A stretch of DNA of 64,000 bases, from positions 186,001 to 250,000 of the forward strand of contig CAJNDS010000402.1 of assembly GCA_905221605.1 (NCBI GenBank), read 5' to 3'. Position 1 is the stretch's first letter. Each line of letters begins with the position of its first letter. This stretch comes from Symbiodinium natans (lineage: Eukaryota > Sar > Dinophyceae > Suessiales > Symbiodiniaceae). The position numbers and the translations under genes were made by a program. Below are positions 43,840-55,639 of the stretch, piece by piece. The notes below the pieces were generated by a model. That model was not told the DNA's origin, did not search any database, and worked only from the letters and a program-made list of their open reading frames with translations.

Positions 43840-46800
43840 CAGCAATCACAATTAGGGTGACTTATGGTGCTTTCTCGGTGTTGTCTGCAAGGTCTGATTG
43901 ATGCGGCCTATGAAACACAACTTGAAGTTGCCCCGACACAACGCTTCTCCCCACAGCGCACTAACGCTTCGTGCTAGTCTTACTGTCTCGTGCGAGAATG
44001 CAAAGCAGACACCGTGCCCTTCTTCATGATGGGGTGCATGAGGCGGTTTATGTACACTGTATTCAAAGGCTTCACCATGGCCAGGGGCTTCAGGCTTCTG
44101 AAATGCATGCCCTCAAACCTCGGCACCCCTGAACTCGAACCTACATGCCCGAAGCCGACGATCAAGACATGTCAAGGAAGCTCTCCGATGCCTCGGCAAC
44201 GGAAGGCTGCTGAGTGCTGCCCGACTCGCTCCCTGAAGGAAGAGGGCCCAAGGTGCGACTTTTCTTTGAGTCTTGTGCTGAGAGACCCAAAAAGGACACC
44301 CAACGAATACGTTCACCAATGTTCAAAAGGAACCATATATTCATTCACCAGTAGCAATCGTACAAACCCTGTTTCATGGCGTTGCGTTCAGGGTGTACAT
44401 ACATATATACACATATTACATATATATCATATACATATATATAGATATTATAATACATTGACTCGGAACGTGGTGTTCTACCATGGCCACCATGGCTCTC
44501 TTCTTGGAGCCGGAGCAAAGATGCTCTGTGCCATGCGACTCGGCAAGTTCACCTTTTCAGTGTTTTTGCTGTATAAGAATTCAGCGCACGGCGTGTGCTT
44601 GGCTGACAGCTCATCCTATGCAAGCCTATGGCATGTCGAAGCTAATCGACACCGTCGCTCGTCGGCTACATCATCTCGTACAACAAAACAGCTACTTCTA
44701 CTTCATGTGGAAGTACAACCGGGTTGTGGCTTCGGTGACTTAATAGCCACCCACCAACCATCTCCCTAAACCCTCAACCCCCCCCCCCCCCCCCGGAACT
44801 AGCACTGAGCCCCCGAAAACCTCAAACCCCCACACCTTTAAAACGCCCCTGGTCTGAGTCCGCAGCTCGTGACCGCTTCCGCGGAATCCTTTCCATTGTC
44901 GATGCGCGGCCGCTGCGCCTTAGCCGACCGATTCTGGTGGTTTTCAAGGCTACAGTCATACAGTTCAAGATACACTGTTGTTTTACAGTTCATGTGAAGT
45001 TTGCTAGAATACACTACTTCTGCGATGGTCTAGCCTCGCGATGCTACATGGAAGCTGCACATGCTAGAAATGCGGCCTCCAGCCCTGCCAACCCTCTGGC
45101 CTCAGCGGCCCTCACGCTGTGTCATCACGCACACACGCGCGCATGCACACACACACACACATACATACATACCTATCGACACACCCCAACACAGGCGGCA
45201 CTTCGACAGAGGCTACAGCCGGCGGCTCATCGGAGAGAGGTGTATCGGCGCCTCGCTTGGATCCTGGCATTGCTGCTGGATCGGATGCACATGGAGGATG
45301 CAAGGTTGGAGTAACGCTAGAAACCAGGACAAGTGGCTGGGCACTGACCCCAGCCAGGAATGCTAGGCTATGTGATTTGGGGTTTCGCGATGTCTGCGAA
45401 AGAATGACGGCTTTCGAACTGGTTCTGGATGTTGAGAGGGATCTGGGATGATAGGCTGCACTGTAGGCTCTGCAGGCTGCTTGTGTCACACGCCTCGGAC
45501 CGCATTGGCTTGTATCGCCAGCCTCGAAAGTTGGCATGGAAGCACATCCGGACGGCAGAAACCGAAAAGATTGTAAAACAAGAAATCTCGGCCATGGGAA
45601 GAACCATGTGCATCCAACCTCTACCGGCCAACCTGCAACTAGCAAAGCACCCGCCTTGAACGATGCCGTCTGTGACCCTATTCAACCCGAGCCCAACACT
45701 GCCCTAAGTATAGAAACTGTTCTGTTTATTTCATTGCATGTGACACAAGCTAAAGAGCCCCATGCAACAAGCAATTCATGTTTATTAGCAAAACATGCTC
45801 CCCAACATTTAATCGCTGAACTGCTTGGAAAATATACTGAGTGCCACCCCGCTGCGTCAGCGTCGGCAACAACCTGCTAATGGTCTCGTTTGCCTGCTGC
45901 AAGGCTGGAGTTTGGGGCCTTGGCTTTGGGAGGTAGTTAGGGCAAGACAGGAAATGAGAGAACAGACTTCACCTAGCGAGAATGCCTTCATCTAGCACGC
46001 TCGTGCTGAAACTGAGACTCTCTCTTCCTCTCTCTCTCTCTCTCTCCACAGCTCTCTCTCTCTCTCTCTCCCTCGCGCTTCCGCTTGCGTCTCTGCACGA
46101 CCCCCTTTCCACCTCCTTGACTTTGCTCAGCTCATCCTTGTCGGGGCAGTGGGCCCGCACTGGTTCTAATCTAGTTTTTCGCGGCAACGGTGCCAAGACC
46201 CGCAACGCAACCCTAAACCTTCAAGTGCCTTCCACTCATGAGTACATGGTAGCAGGATAGGCGTTGCCATGAATGTGAACTCCCGGACTCTAGAAAACAA
46301 TACACAGGAAACAGAAGCCCGAGCTGTGGGTCGGCTTGAAACACAGCCCCAGTCCCCTGTCGATGGGAAGCTGACCCCTAAACTGCCCAAAGCAGGGAGC
46401 ACCCTGCACATTGGACCTTAAAAGGACCTCAGTATCGTCCTCGGGAAGACGGAGGAGGCCACCCACAGTACCCAACTTGCTGCTGAAGGCCTGGCACCAG
46501 AATTGGAGTTCGAAGCACTGTCGGGGGGGGGGGGGGCGGGGGGTTGGTATTTCAGAGGCTCATAGGCTTTTTTGCCACTCAGGGCCTCACAACCTTGGTT
46601 CTGAGATTAGGATTCAGGTTCTCGTGGCACATGCTGTCAGATGGATGTGCACTGGAGCAAGAAACGATGTTGATATCAATGGCGCAACGTAACCTACGCC
46701 AATCCACGATATCTCCAGGAAGGCGGTCCAGAAAAGAATAGAAACATGATGACCACATGTGACATGAGCCAGCCAGCTGCTGCGCCTCCAGACCTTCTTG

Positions 46801-47300
46801 TAGGGTCCTTCCACAGAAAAGGCACGTGCAACGTGCAAAAAATGGCAAAAAACCACGCCCAAATCCAGTGAAGCTGGATGTGCACGCAGCTACACGTCGG
46901 ATGGCGCATGCAAGTTGGTAGTGTTTGGCAGTGCAAGGTAGAATACAGTACCTTCTACTCGAGCAACACATGGCATCCCGAATCTTCACTGTTCCCATGG
47001 CTGGGCTCCTCGAGCCCTGCTTCATCTTCTCGCTGAGGATGCCCCGAAAGCCTCAGGTTGTTGAGTTAAGGTCCCATCCGGAACCCGTTCAAACTTTCGC
47101 TTCCAAGCGAAGATCCCTGCAGTCATTTGCAGTAAATAGCGGAAGTGCGCAGGCTTGCTCTTGCTGGCGCATGTGTCAGCCAAGACGGAAACCGCCGTTG
47201 GCTCGCTTGGCGTCCTGCGCTGGTGCGAGCAAGGATTTGCTTGGCTGAGGCCCAACATGAGGCTGGAAATTGAGATCGCTACTGTCCACGTTGCCGCTCG
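43840..47300. other. Stretch with repeats and only weak coding signals
   Basis: Microsatellites: ATACAT-type at 44396-44458, (CA)n at 45128-45172, (CT)n at 46020-46070. C or G runs lie at about 44779-44795 and 46525-46537. A + strand frame ending at 44743 (NSYFYFMWKYNRVVASV, stop) resembles a C-terminal exon but competes with other frames. Confidence 0.4.
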
Positions 47301-47328
47301 GGACTTTTGGGACTAATCTTCCGAACAC

Positions 47329-47453
47329 CTTTTGATCGTCTGAATGATCTTTTCGCACGGCATGGCAGTTTTCTCCATGAAGCCGCAGCCATTCTTACCT
47401 GCCTCCAGCGCCGCATTCTCAGGCGAGGTCGGCTGCTGGTTCCTTGCGAGGAC
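47329..47453 (-). CDS. Internal exon of an unknown protein
   Basis: It begins after CACCCAG and ends ATCAAAAG|GTGTTC, giving 41 codons plus two bases. The peptide reads TSPENAALEAGKNGCGFMEK and then PCEKIIQTIK, with clear amphipathic helix character and balanced charge. Another - frame downstream (about 47310-47180) stays open and may hold the next exon. No family is recognised. Confidence 0.5.
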
Positions 47454-48366
47454 CTGGGTGCGATATCGGACCCATGAATATGTCTGTCAAGAACGGCTCG
47501 CCAGCGTTTGTGGGTGTCTTGGGTCTGGAGTACCCCAATCCAGCAAGATAACAGCAAACTAAGCAGGTCAGGGCCCTGCTCCTTCCAAGGTCTGGAGGCC
47601 TTCCTATGTTTGTGGCCGCTTTGGAATCTGCTCGACCTTTTGTGTGGGGAGGCACCGGACCCCAATGACTACCAAGTCAATGTAGATGGGTCTTGGGACC
47701 ACGTGCCACCAACATACCGGCTTTGCGCACTGCATTAGGACTTCGATTCTTGAGTTTTCCCAACGTTTCCATATTCCATGTGCGTGCTTCCGTGCTTTTC
47801 TGCGTGAACTTCTGCCCCCTCAGGTTTCGGCCTCCTTGGCTTGGTTCAACACCTTCGCGAGGTGCGGAAAGACCTCCGCAACTCGGCTCGTAGCATCAGA
47901 ACTCCTTGTACATCTTGTATATTCTTGTCTTGCGATGAATCAAAGGACGTGCATGCAAGCCTCACAGAACCCCGCAGCAGGTGCAGCACTATGAACATCT
48001 GTAACGTGTTCACGTCCCCTTTTTACACCACTCGTCATGTGAACAGCAGACACGCAGCTTTAGAACAACCCTCCTTCACAAGCGATGTGTGGCATCAATT
48101 CTTGTAATTGGTCGTGCTTGCCCTGCACCTGATTGGAGTTGAACACTGCATTCCGGTCCTGCCGACAAATCAGTCTGCGGCTGTTTGTTTTCCATTCAGG
48201 CGCTTCATCAAATGCAGGCCTTGGGTGTTACTGTAGTCATGGAGATGTGGATGGCTTGGCATGATACCTGTCTTTGCATGTTGCTGATGACAGACACAGT
48301 GTCGGATAGCAAGCGGATCGGGGTGCGGAGCCAAGGTAAGACTTGGACAGTCATGCTGTTGAACAG

Positions 48367-48828
48367 CTAGATTCGACATAGCAACTTGGGTGCTTGGCGC
48401 TTCGAAGCAACATTGAACATTAAGCGGGAAACTGTCTGGTATGTCTCCTCCCCCTCCCCAACTGTCTCATGGATAGTCACCGCCACACATGTCTTAACTC
48501 GTCCTGCAGTGGCTGCAGAACTGCCACACGGTTTTTGTCTCTGTTGCTGCTGTTTGCGCCGTTCTGCTGGGTTGTTAGCTAGCAGCTGCATGCCAGTCCG
48601 CCCCGGTCCTCCTCCGGAACGCTCTGAGACCATGTATACATCGATTGAGACACGCTCTGGACGTTCACCGACAGGCTCTCCCTTGGAATTCCAAGGAAAT
48701 CTCAGTCGGCAAGGTTCGACGTGCCACTTGGGCCCTGGCAGCTCTTGGTGCTTCTCCTCCGTTCGTGACAACACCTCATTGACCCAGCCGGCTGCCTCGA
48801 AGAGCCCAAACCTTAGAGAACGAACGCA
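48367..48828 (-). CDS. Large 3' exon of an unknown protein
   Basis: After a strong acceptor (TTTGTTGTCTTTGTGTTCAG), the frame runs 153 codons to a stop at 48367. It starts CVRSLRFGLFEAAGWVNEVL. The middle (SIDVYMVSERSGGGPG, then a Gln-rich linker) separates two globular-looking parts, the second reading KTCVAVTIHETVGEGEETYQ. I see no known motif. The upstream in-frame sequence to 48993 is open too but looks intronic given the polypyrimidine tract. Confidence 0.5.
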   Translation of the reverse strand, partial: CVRSLRFGLFEAAGWVNEVLSRTEEKHQELPGPKWHVEPCRLRFPWNSKGEPVGERPERVSIDVYMVSERSGGGPGRTGMQLLANNPAERRKQQQQRQKPCGSSAATAGRVKTCVAVTIHETVGEGEETYQTVSRLMFNVASKRQAPKLLCRI

Positions 48829-48829
48829 C

Positions 48830-50700
48830 TGAACACAAAGACAACAAAGCCCCTGGCAGGTTGGATCCTCTTCAGTTCGGTGTGCAAATTGTGCGGCCAA
48901 AGGCGAAACATGCAACGTGACCAGTCCCGCTTCTGGCGGACCCCCTTGTTGAAAGATGCCCCTGCGAAGCTGTGCTCCCCGCAGGGTCTCCATCTGCTCA
49001 TGCTACGGAAGCCGGTAGGATCCTAGCTGTTTCAAAGCTGCGACAGAGCTGCAAGGTGTGGGTCAGGTAAATGCTGGTATGTTTGTAGGTTCTAGGGCTG
49101 TGCCCGAACAAGGAAAAAATCAGATATCAAGAGGATGCTAGTCAAGCGGTTCTCCTGATTGGTCACGGGGGGTTAAAGTTTAAGACAACTACAACTCCTC
49201 GCACGTGTATGGTCTGACGTTTGCCTTCCTCTCATGGTGCCATGCGAACACAGGGCTCGGGCCAAATCAGCGGAACAACCACAAACATAGCGCGCAGCAG
49301 ACAGGGATGTCGAAGCCCATTGCAGCTGGTTCCAGCCATGCAGGCACGTGATGAGCCCTGTTAGATCTGCAGGCAGTGCCCTTTTGGCGGGCGCAATCAA
49401 AGGGTCAACAGCTCGTTGTCCTGCCAGAACAGTTTGGAGGGCTAGACAGATCCATGCCAGGCCAAGTGTCGCACGATCAGCGAGCAGCTCGCACCCAAGG
49501 AACCCTGGATCATCACCACACCCCAGAGCCGGCCTTCAGAAGCTGCCGCACAAAAGCTGCCTCGCGATTACCGCAAGGGCTTCGGATTGAGAAGGCAGAA
49601 ACGATGTGTCTGTGCTTGCACACAAACGCAGATGAACTAAAGCCCCTGCTGACAGAGCGACGGGCCTTGGCATCATAGCTGTGCAGCTCTTTCCACTCGT
49701 TTGAAGAAACCTCATGAAGGGCTGTATGCAATGGCAGTCTAAGATGTACTGGAACCGAAGACAAAGCAGATTCTCTCGTTGCAAAGCGCATGCAAGCCCT
49801 GGTTCCCCATGCAGCTCTGGGTTCACCAGCCTCTATGCTTCGCCAGCCCACGGCCTGCCCCAGAATCAAGCGCATGTTTGCTAATCAAGGTAGGGTTTTG
49901 TGTTTCGGGTTTAGGGTCCAGGGTTTAAGGTTTAGGGTCCAGGGTTTAAGGCCACATCGTTCATTTAAGATCTGCCCAAGCCGAAGCAGGAGGTGTTGGT
50001 CCCGGGTAAAGTGCACTCTTCTGCATTTTGATTTGGCCCGATTTCGTTCATCGAATCGAAATCCTGGTTCTGCAAGTCTCAGCCGTAAGAAATTTATTAA
50101 GGGAAGCCCTGTTGCAGCATTGAAATGGAAATATTTCCTTAATCCTCCATGTGCACCCTACTGTACACACCCAGACCCTAAGCCTGAGTCCAGGCAACCC
50201 GACCTCCAGGTGTCGCTTCTTCCGCGCGCGTGGTGTCTCGACAAGACCAAAGCGCCAGGTGCGATCCTCGGACATGGGCGCAAGGCGCAGAGGGCGCAAG
50301 GGGCTTTTGCAGGGCACACGAGGGTTCGGCAAAAAAAACACAACGCACAACAACTGATGACAACGGCTCGGTTCCAACAGCCACGCAAGATGACACCGCA
50401 GTCAGGTAGCAGCAATGCTGCCCGCAGATGCAGAACTTACGGGATGCGTTATTTGCGGCCGTGCTATGTCCCACAGGCCGTTGTGCCGGTTGTAAGGTGT
50501 GGTCCCTGCGACATTCACATGCCTAGGGCTGCTGAAGGATATCTGCTAGGGCCCTTGGACGGATGGAACGGATGGACAGGATTTGCGCAAATGGACAGGC
50601 CTTACAGGCGCGGAATGAAAAGTAATCACCCAGGCCACGATCAATTTGACACCCTCAACCTCCAATCCTCCCTAAACCCTAAACCCTAAACCTCCAATCC
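48830..50700. other. Stretch with weak coding signals
   Basis: A - frame at 49730-49513 (EWKELHSYDAKARRSVSRGF) is protein-like but has no confirmed exon ends. Degenerate TTTAGGG-type units lie at 49892-49952, and CCCTAAA units at 50673-50694. Confidence 0.35.
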
Positions 50701-50715
50701 TGAACCTGGAAAAGC

Positions 50716-50781
50716 TCACGGCGTTGTATTCCAGGTGGCCTCCACGGGCTCGAAGTTGATGCGCTCATCAGGGTCGCAGAC
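50716..50781 (-). CDS. 3'-terminal micro-exon of an unknown protein
   Basis: 21 codons plus stop after TTGGGAAG. The peptide CDPDERINFEPVEATWNTTP is protein-like and unlike a chance frame. A 26-base upstream exon (50939-50914, VLSKMVEG) is plausible but not in direct phase. The family is unknown. Confidence 0.4.
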   Translation of the reverse strand, partial: VCDPDERINFEPVEATWNTTP

Positions 50782-51111
50782 CTTCCCAAAGTGGCTTTTT
50801 CGCTTCCGGGCGAGCGGAGGAGAGTTTCAGAAACGAGAAGCTCGAAGGATTGGCCACACAGGGCCTAAAAATCCTACGAGTGTAGCACGCTGGAGCTTTG
50901 TTCGCGTGGAGACCTGCCTTCGACCATCTTCGACAGCACCTACGCATTTCTAGCCAAAACTCTGGGTCCATTCTTTTGCAACGTCTTGGAATCCCATCCA
51001 ACATCCCAACGATAGCTCAACTAGCCATAAGCTCCATAGACCCTATCAGATTATCACCCGTGAACCGCAACCTCTGCCTACAACCTGAACACAATATGTG
51101 TAGTATGTAAG

Positions 51112-51600
51112 AAGAATATGCAGTCAGACGGTCAGACAGTCATTTACTCGGACTGTCAGATACTAAAGTTGCAGGATTGGATTTGGGATGCTGCCCTTAA
51201 ATTAGTTCAAATACAGCTTAGGGAGGGCCGACACAGAAAGCCAGACAGTCAGACGCTGAAGATTATCTAAGAACTCTTACCCCAGAGCATCAGACAAGGC
51301 AATCAGACGGAGAGACTGGACACACAGCCGTCAAGTCTACTCTCAGTACCTGACTGCGTCTGAATGTCTGAGACAGTTAGACACTTAAAGAAGTTTACCT
51401 CGCAACAGACAGACAGTCAGAAAGTCAGACCATCAGGTTGATCTGCGAACTCTTTGAGGTGGAAAGACAGCTAGACGCCCAAGATTATCTAAGACGTATT
51501 ACAGAACAGACAGTCAGACAATCGGGTCAATCTGAGAACTCTTGCAGTCCAGAATGAGCAGACGGCGAGACCAGACACACAGCCCGGCAGGTCTACATCA
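51112..51600. repeat. Region of dispersed CAGACAGTCAGAC repeats
   Basis: At least eight copies of cagacagtcagac-like words, plus two longer shared words (gattatctaaga with tac at about 51260 and 51483; tctgagaactcttg/tctgcgaactctttg), lie in a loose period of about 120-220 bases. No coding signal. Confidence 0.65.
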
Positions 51601-51609
51601 GAATGTATG

Positions 51610-52115
51610 TGTCTGAATTAAATCATATGTACTTGGTATTTCATTAACTGTATTTCATGAGTATTTAATCACAACATTGCCTAGTCAAAGCACTCGAAAT
51701 GCACTACTTCTAGAAAATGCACTATTTGCCTGGAGAAGCCCAACAATTCAAACCTCCCCTGATGTGGGGCTTGTCCCTAGTACCATCGCTTTAAGTGGGC
51801 CAATTCTTCAGTTCGGGAGAGTTGTGCTTTTCTAGGCTGTTCTGTGCACATTGCTCTTGTCTAGGTACAGGATATGATTGATAAACTGTATAAATTGCTT
51901 TTGCGTTTCCATTAAAACTTTGGAAGATTGTCCAGCTGTACTCAAGTAGCTTTTTGAATCGCATGTAACTAACTCATACGGAACTATTTAACTAGTGCTC
52001 TACTAGGAACACCTGCCTACCAACAAATGAACACGTCCTTTGCATCTGCATTTGCCGGGATTCTTCATGGCAAAAATTGAGAAAATCCTAGATCACGTGA
52101 CCCGATGTATTACAT
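51610..52115. other. AT-rich unique stretch, no gene seen
   Basis: More AT-rich than its neighbours, with stops in all frames. Confidence 0.6.
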
Positions 52116-52126
52116 ACATATGATAC

Positions 52127-52157
<31 letters not shown>

Positions 52158-52182
52158 CATATATATATATACATATATATAC

Positions 52183-52225
<43 letters not shown>

Positions 52226-52245
52226 TATAAATATATACATATATA
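52116..52245. repeat. (AT)n/(ACATAT)n microsatellite
   Basis: About 130 bases of atatat/acatat. Confidence 0.95.
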
Positions 52246-52680
52246 GAAAGCCTAAACCCTGACCCTAAACTTAGACATATCCTCAGTCGCGAACTTATCC
52301 CCTGGGCCGGCCTTCAGAGGATAGGGCCCAAGCATCTTTCGCTTGGCGGGGAAGCCATGCCTAGCGAGCTGCGGCGTTTAAACTTTACCCAAAGGCTCCT
52401 ACGTAGTACCTTTTAGGGTTTAGGGTATAGGGTTTAGGGTTACTAGATCCCCAAGAGCCAACCCAAAAAGGAACTACACCGGAGCCTTTGGGTTTTCTTC
52501 AGGCGTTTTAGGGTTTTGTTTCGCTCCCGCCCCGCTGGCCGAAGTAATCAGCAGGGTTCTTATCCCACATCGCTCGGCAAGATATCGATCGTTCTCAGTA
52601 CACCAAGAAGGCAAGGAAATTCAACAAAAAAACGCCCCAAAGTAAACAAGAATCCCTAATCACGTGGTCACTTGTCTTCC

Positions 52681-52957
52681 TGGCCCCGTCCGGTACATGA
52701 ATATTGACTGCGACTTGTATTCGTCGACCAGAGACATTTTTGATGCGGCTTTCGAGCGTATTGTCCCCGGCACTGTGATCGTTTTTGATGAGTATTTCAT
52801 GAACCCAAATTGGCAACAGCATGAGTTCCGTGCATTCCAGGAGGCCGTCACAAAGCATGGTTGGACTTACGAGTATGTAGCCCTTAGCTTTTACAGTGGC
52901 CAGGCCGTCGTCAGAATCACAGGCAGCAAGACGCCAAATGCCATCTACAATCCTTGA
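52681..52957 (+). pseudogene. C-terminal half of a TylF-type methyltransferase, inverted
   Basis: The + frame reads GPVRYMNIDCDLYSSTRDIF, then PGTVIVFDEYF and GWTYEYVALSFYSGQAVV, and stops at 52955-52957. This is the second half of the TylF/MycF (macrocin O-methyltransferase-like) SAM-dependent fold, with the DCD metal-binding pair and the FDEY strand. The first half is 250 bases away on the opposite strand. Read together at a shared CTTCC, the two halves are contiguous (FKDTLP then GPVRYM) with nothing missing. No splice acceptor precedes this half on its own strand, so as it stands it cannot be expressed as part of the enzyme. A local inversion, real or from assembly, is the simplest explanation. 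Confidence 0.7.
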
Positions 52958-53207
52958 GAAGGGTCCATATTAATCTCTATGTAGTCCTTATATAACTATA
53001 TAACTCTAAACCCTAAGCTTTCGTTTGGAGCTGTGGTGCTTACGTGCTGAAAATCGCCTCGCTTCTGGTGTCTCAGTTTGGCAGCCTCCCTTCTGATTAC
53101 TCTACTTATATCGGACTGGGGGGGGGGGGGGAAAGCCATCTTCTGTGTCATGTTCCCACGACAGGTCTTTCTTCTTGGTTGGTTTAGCTTGTTTGTTTCG
53201 TTTTTGC

Positions 53208-54500
53208 GGAAGCGTGTCCTTGAAGAGACCTTGATGGAGCTTGACGTTGTGAGGGACGTTTGGAAGGACGCCATGGACTGAGAATGCACCAGCTGGCTCG
53301 CTGTCATCCCACTTCTCTGGCAAGCCCGTGAAAGTGTCAAAGCCATGCACTGTCTGGTGCGGAAATAGAGAGGCAACGAAGCGGAGGGACTTTCCATGCC
53401 AAACTCCAAATTCCAGTACAAGGCCCTGGTCACCCAAATTGGAAGCTTCAGCAACCTCAGCACCCAGCCTGAGTATTTGCCGACTGCTGTACGCCAGTGA
53501 TTGGACACAGCCCTTGAGGCGTGGAGCGTGCCAGATGACAGCTTGAGGCCACATACGCCCAAGGTTTCATGTCTGGGTCCTCCTCCAGAGCAGACAAGGT
53601 CTCCTCTGCACCTTCCATCTTGCCCAGGCGAATGCTGACAAGCCAGCCAAACGCGAAAAGGCCCCCCAACGTTCGCTCCAGGCCTTGAATGTCAGCGAGT
53701 CCCGAAATCTTGTTTTGGAGAGACCCTAGGCAGACCTCTGCCGCTTCATCCTGTTCGAGGCACACGCAGCAAACTGTGAGCAGAAGCAAGGCCTGGAAAT
53801 GGAGTTTAGGTGCTTTAGCCAGCGATTGAGCTTCCGGGGCGGCCAGCAAGCTGGCCGCCGAAGCAGCATCCTCCAAATCAAAATATATTTGGGCCAACCG
53901 GGCCCTGGCCTCTCCGATGCTTGGCGCTGCGCGGAGGAGGCTCTTCAGCCCCTGAACCGCCGCTTGCTCACCCCCAAGCTCCGCCATCATCCGTGCATGC
54001 CTGATCCTAGTAGCGACAATTCGACCTAGGTGGGTCCTCACGGATGAAATCTTTGAGATGGCTCTCTCGCACTCTGCACATGCTTCTGGGAACTTTCTTT
54101 GCTTTTCATAGCATTCTGCCAGAAGCGCATGGCAAATGCCCTGCCATTCGACCAAACCATCTGCCAACTGCATGGCTTTGCAAGTCAGGTGACAGCACAA
54201 CTCGTATTCCTGCGCATCACATGCTGCCTCTGCCTCCATCAAAACCTTCTGCAAGTCCTGCAGCGGCGCTTCTGTCCCGGCACAACATGAAACAGCTGCG
54301 CCGCGACAAAAGGGCTCAACTGAAAAAGCTGGCGCTTTCATTTTTGAGCCTGGAACAAGCAAGTTTCTCGGAACAGGGAAGCGTCTCGTCGGCAAGTAGG
54401 CCGGGTATGCATGATCATTCCGACGTTGCTTCTCGTTCAGGAACGATAGCAGCATCAGCCCGAACATCCTTCTCTGCGTGGCCACATGCATGGCAGGCAT
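53208..54500 (-). CDS. TPR-like domain plus N-terminal half of a TylF-type methyltransferase
   Basis: From Met at 54500 one frame reads about 320 residues, and from about residue 78 it is a TPR-like solenoid (CHALLAECYEKQRKFPEACA is a typical repeat). Near 53530-53560 the sense shifts to another frame reading WHAPRLKGCVQSLAYSSRQI, then LVLEFGVWHGKSL (the SAM-binding glycine loop), FDTFTGLPEKW and GLFKDTLP. It ends at about 53208 before GC. So a TPR-methyltransferase fusion is likely, interrupted by a one-base frameshift or a very short unrecognised intron, and its C-terminal half is inverted at 52681-52957. The leading 50 residues are basic and hydrophobic and could be a targeting sequence. 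The gene may be inactive. Confidence 0.6.
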
Positions 54501-54535
54501 GCTTGAAAGATCTTAGCAGCTTCTACGACTGGTTT

Positions 54536-54556
54536 TAGGTTTAGGGTTTAGGGCTT
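54536..54556. repeat. Short telomere-type repeat (TTTAGGG)
   Basis: Two to three TTTAGGG units immediately upstream of the TPR-methyltransferase frame. Confidence 0.8.
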
Positions 54557-54815
54557 CAGGGTCTACGGTTCCGAGTTTGTCCAGAGCCCGATTTGGGCTT
54601 GGGGCTTCTAAGATTTGGTATGCATCTTCTCGCCCCGCAACGGCTTTCAGCAAACAGCTGCGGGACGGCTCCATTGATTGCACGACTTGCTTCCCCAGAT
54701 GCTTCTGAACCTTCTCACGGACGGGGTATTCTCTACCCTGCCACAGTCCATTTCATGCAAGCGATTGATTTTGGAGCACTAGTTGAGGACGGTTGTGCTT
54801 TGGGTTGCGGCTACA

Positions 54816-54948
54816 ATGGCGGCTGCAACCGTGCGTCAGTCGTCAAGATTCGGGGTCCAGGCGATTCAAAGGTCCCCATTTTTTACCGCACTTCGTATGT
54901 CGGCCAACCGGGGCAGCCGAGGTGCTTCCGCAAGAAAAACGCCATCTG
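54816..54948 (+). CDS. Candidate first exon with organelle-targeting presequence
   Basis: From ATG at 54816 the frame reads 44 codons to ATCTG|GTAGGA. The peptide (AAATVRQSSRFGVQAIQRSP, then FFTALRMSANRGSRGASARK) has no acidic residue and many Arg, Ser and Ala, the classic composition of a mitochondrial presequence. Two rival frames, one on each strand, are also open here, so this is a suggestion. It would be an exception to the - strand orientation of its neighbours, and no following exon was found. Confidence 0.35.
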
Positions 54949-55318
54949 GTAGGACAGGGGCGTGTCGCGGCCTTAGGGAACTCGGCCCCGTCCCAGCTAG
55001 GGGTTCATCCCCGGACCATCACGTCGATTTGCAGTTACAGACAGGCCCTCCCTCGCGCTATGAGACTATGGCCCTGGCTTGCCCTAAACCCTAACCCTTG
55101 GCAATAAACTGACCACCTGAACTAAACCCAACCCTTCTGATCAAGTAAGAACTCCACACAGCAAACACAAGAATCCTCTTCGGACGACATTGAATATATA
55201 CCGACCATTACGTAGGAACGGATGATTTGCCGTCCTCTCGGAGTACCGGGCTCAGCCAGACTGCATCAGACTGCAACGCCTCCCTTGGCAAGAGCCAAAG
55301 GCACAAAGTCTCAAAGTC

Positions 55319-55406
55319 CTTTAAGCTCCTGGCGCAGCTCCCGGTCGTAGTAGCGGAGGTTCCGGACAACGGTGAGGTACTCGGTGACCTCCGGTGGCAA
55401 CCGTTC
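55319..55406 (-). CDS. Internal exon of an unknown protein
   Basis: After TTAGCTGCCAG at 55407, 29 codons plus one base: ERLPPEVTEYLTVVRNLRYY then DRELRQELK. It ends CTTAAAG|GACTTT (GA donor). It is strongly helical and protein-like. A second - strand segment at 55624-55570 (ELRMLKTIEMLIRLDFLYTQ, before ACACAG|GATTTT) is probably its upstream neighbour. The family is unknown. Confidence 0.5.
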
Positions 55407-55639
55407 CTGGCAGCTAAGAGATTAGCATGTAGCAGCTGAGTAGCAATGAACAGCCCGCCCTTGGACCTGGAAGCAAAAGACCAGACCCATGAGCCGAATC
55501 GTGGTCTTTGGAACTTCTTGCATGGGATTTGACAACTGACAAACCACCCAAAATCCTGTGTGTAGAGGAAGTCAAGCCGAATCAACATCTCGATGGTCTT
55601 CAGCATGCGAAGCTCCTCGACCACTAGAGGAAGCGAGAC

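Noticed and set aside
43990-44769. 259-codon + frame
   Set aside because: It crosses a TA-rich microsatellite and has no consistent protein character; only its last segment, in another frame, looks possibly coding.
51112-51600. Possible CRISPR-like array
   Set aside because: Repeats are short, irregular and overlapping, spacers are not uniform, and the genome is eukaryotic.
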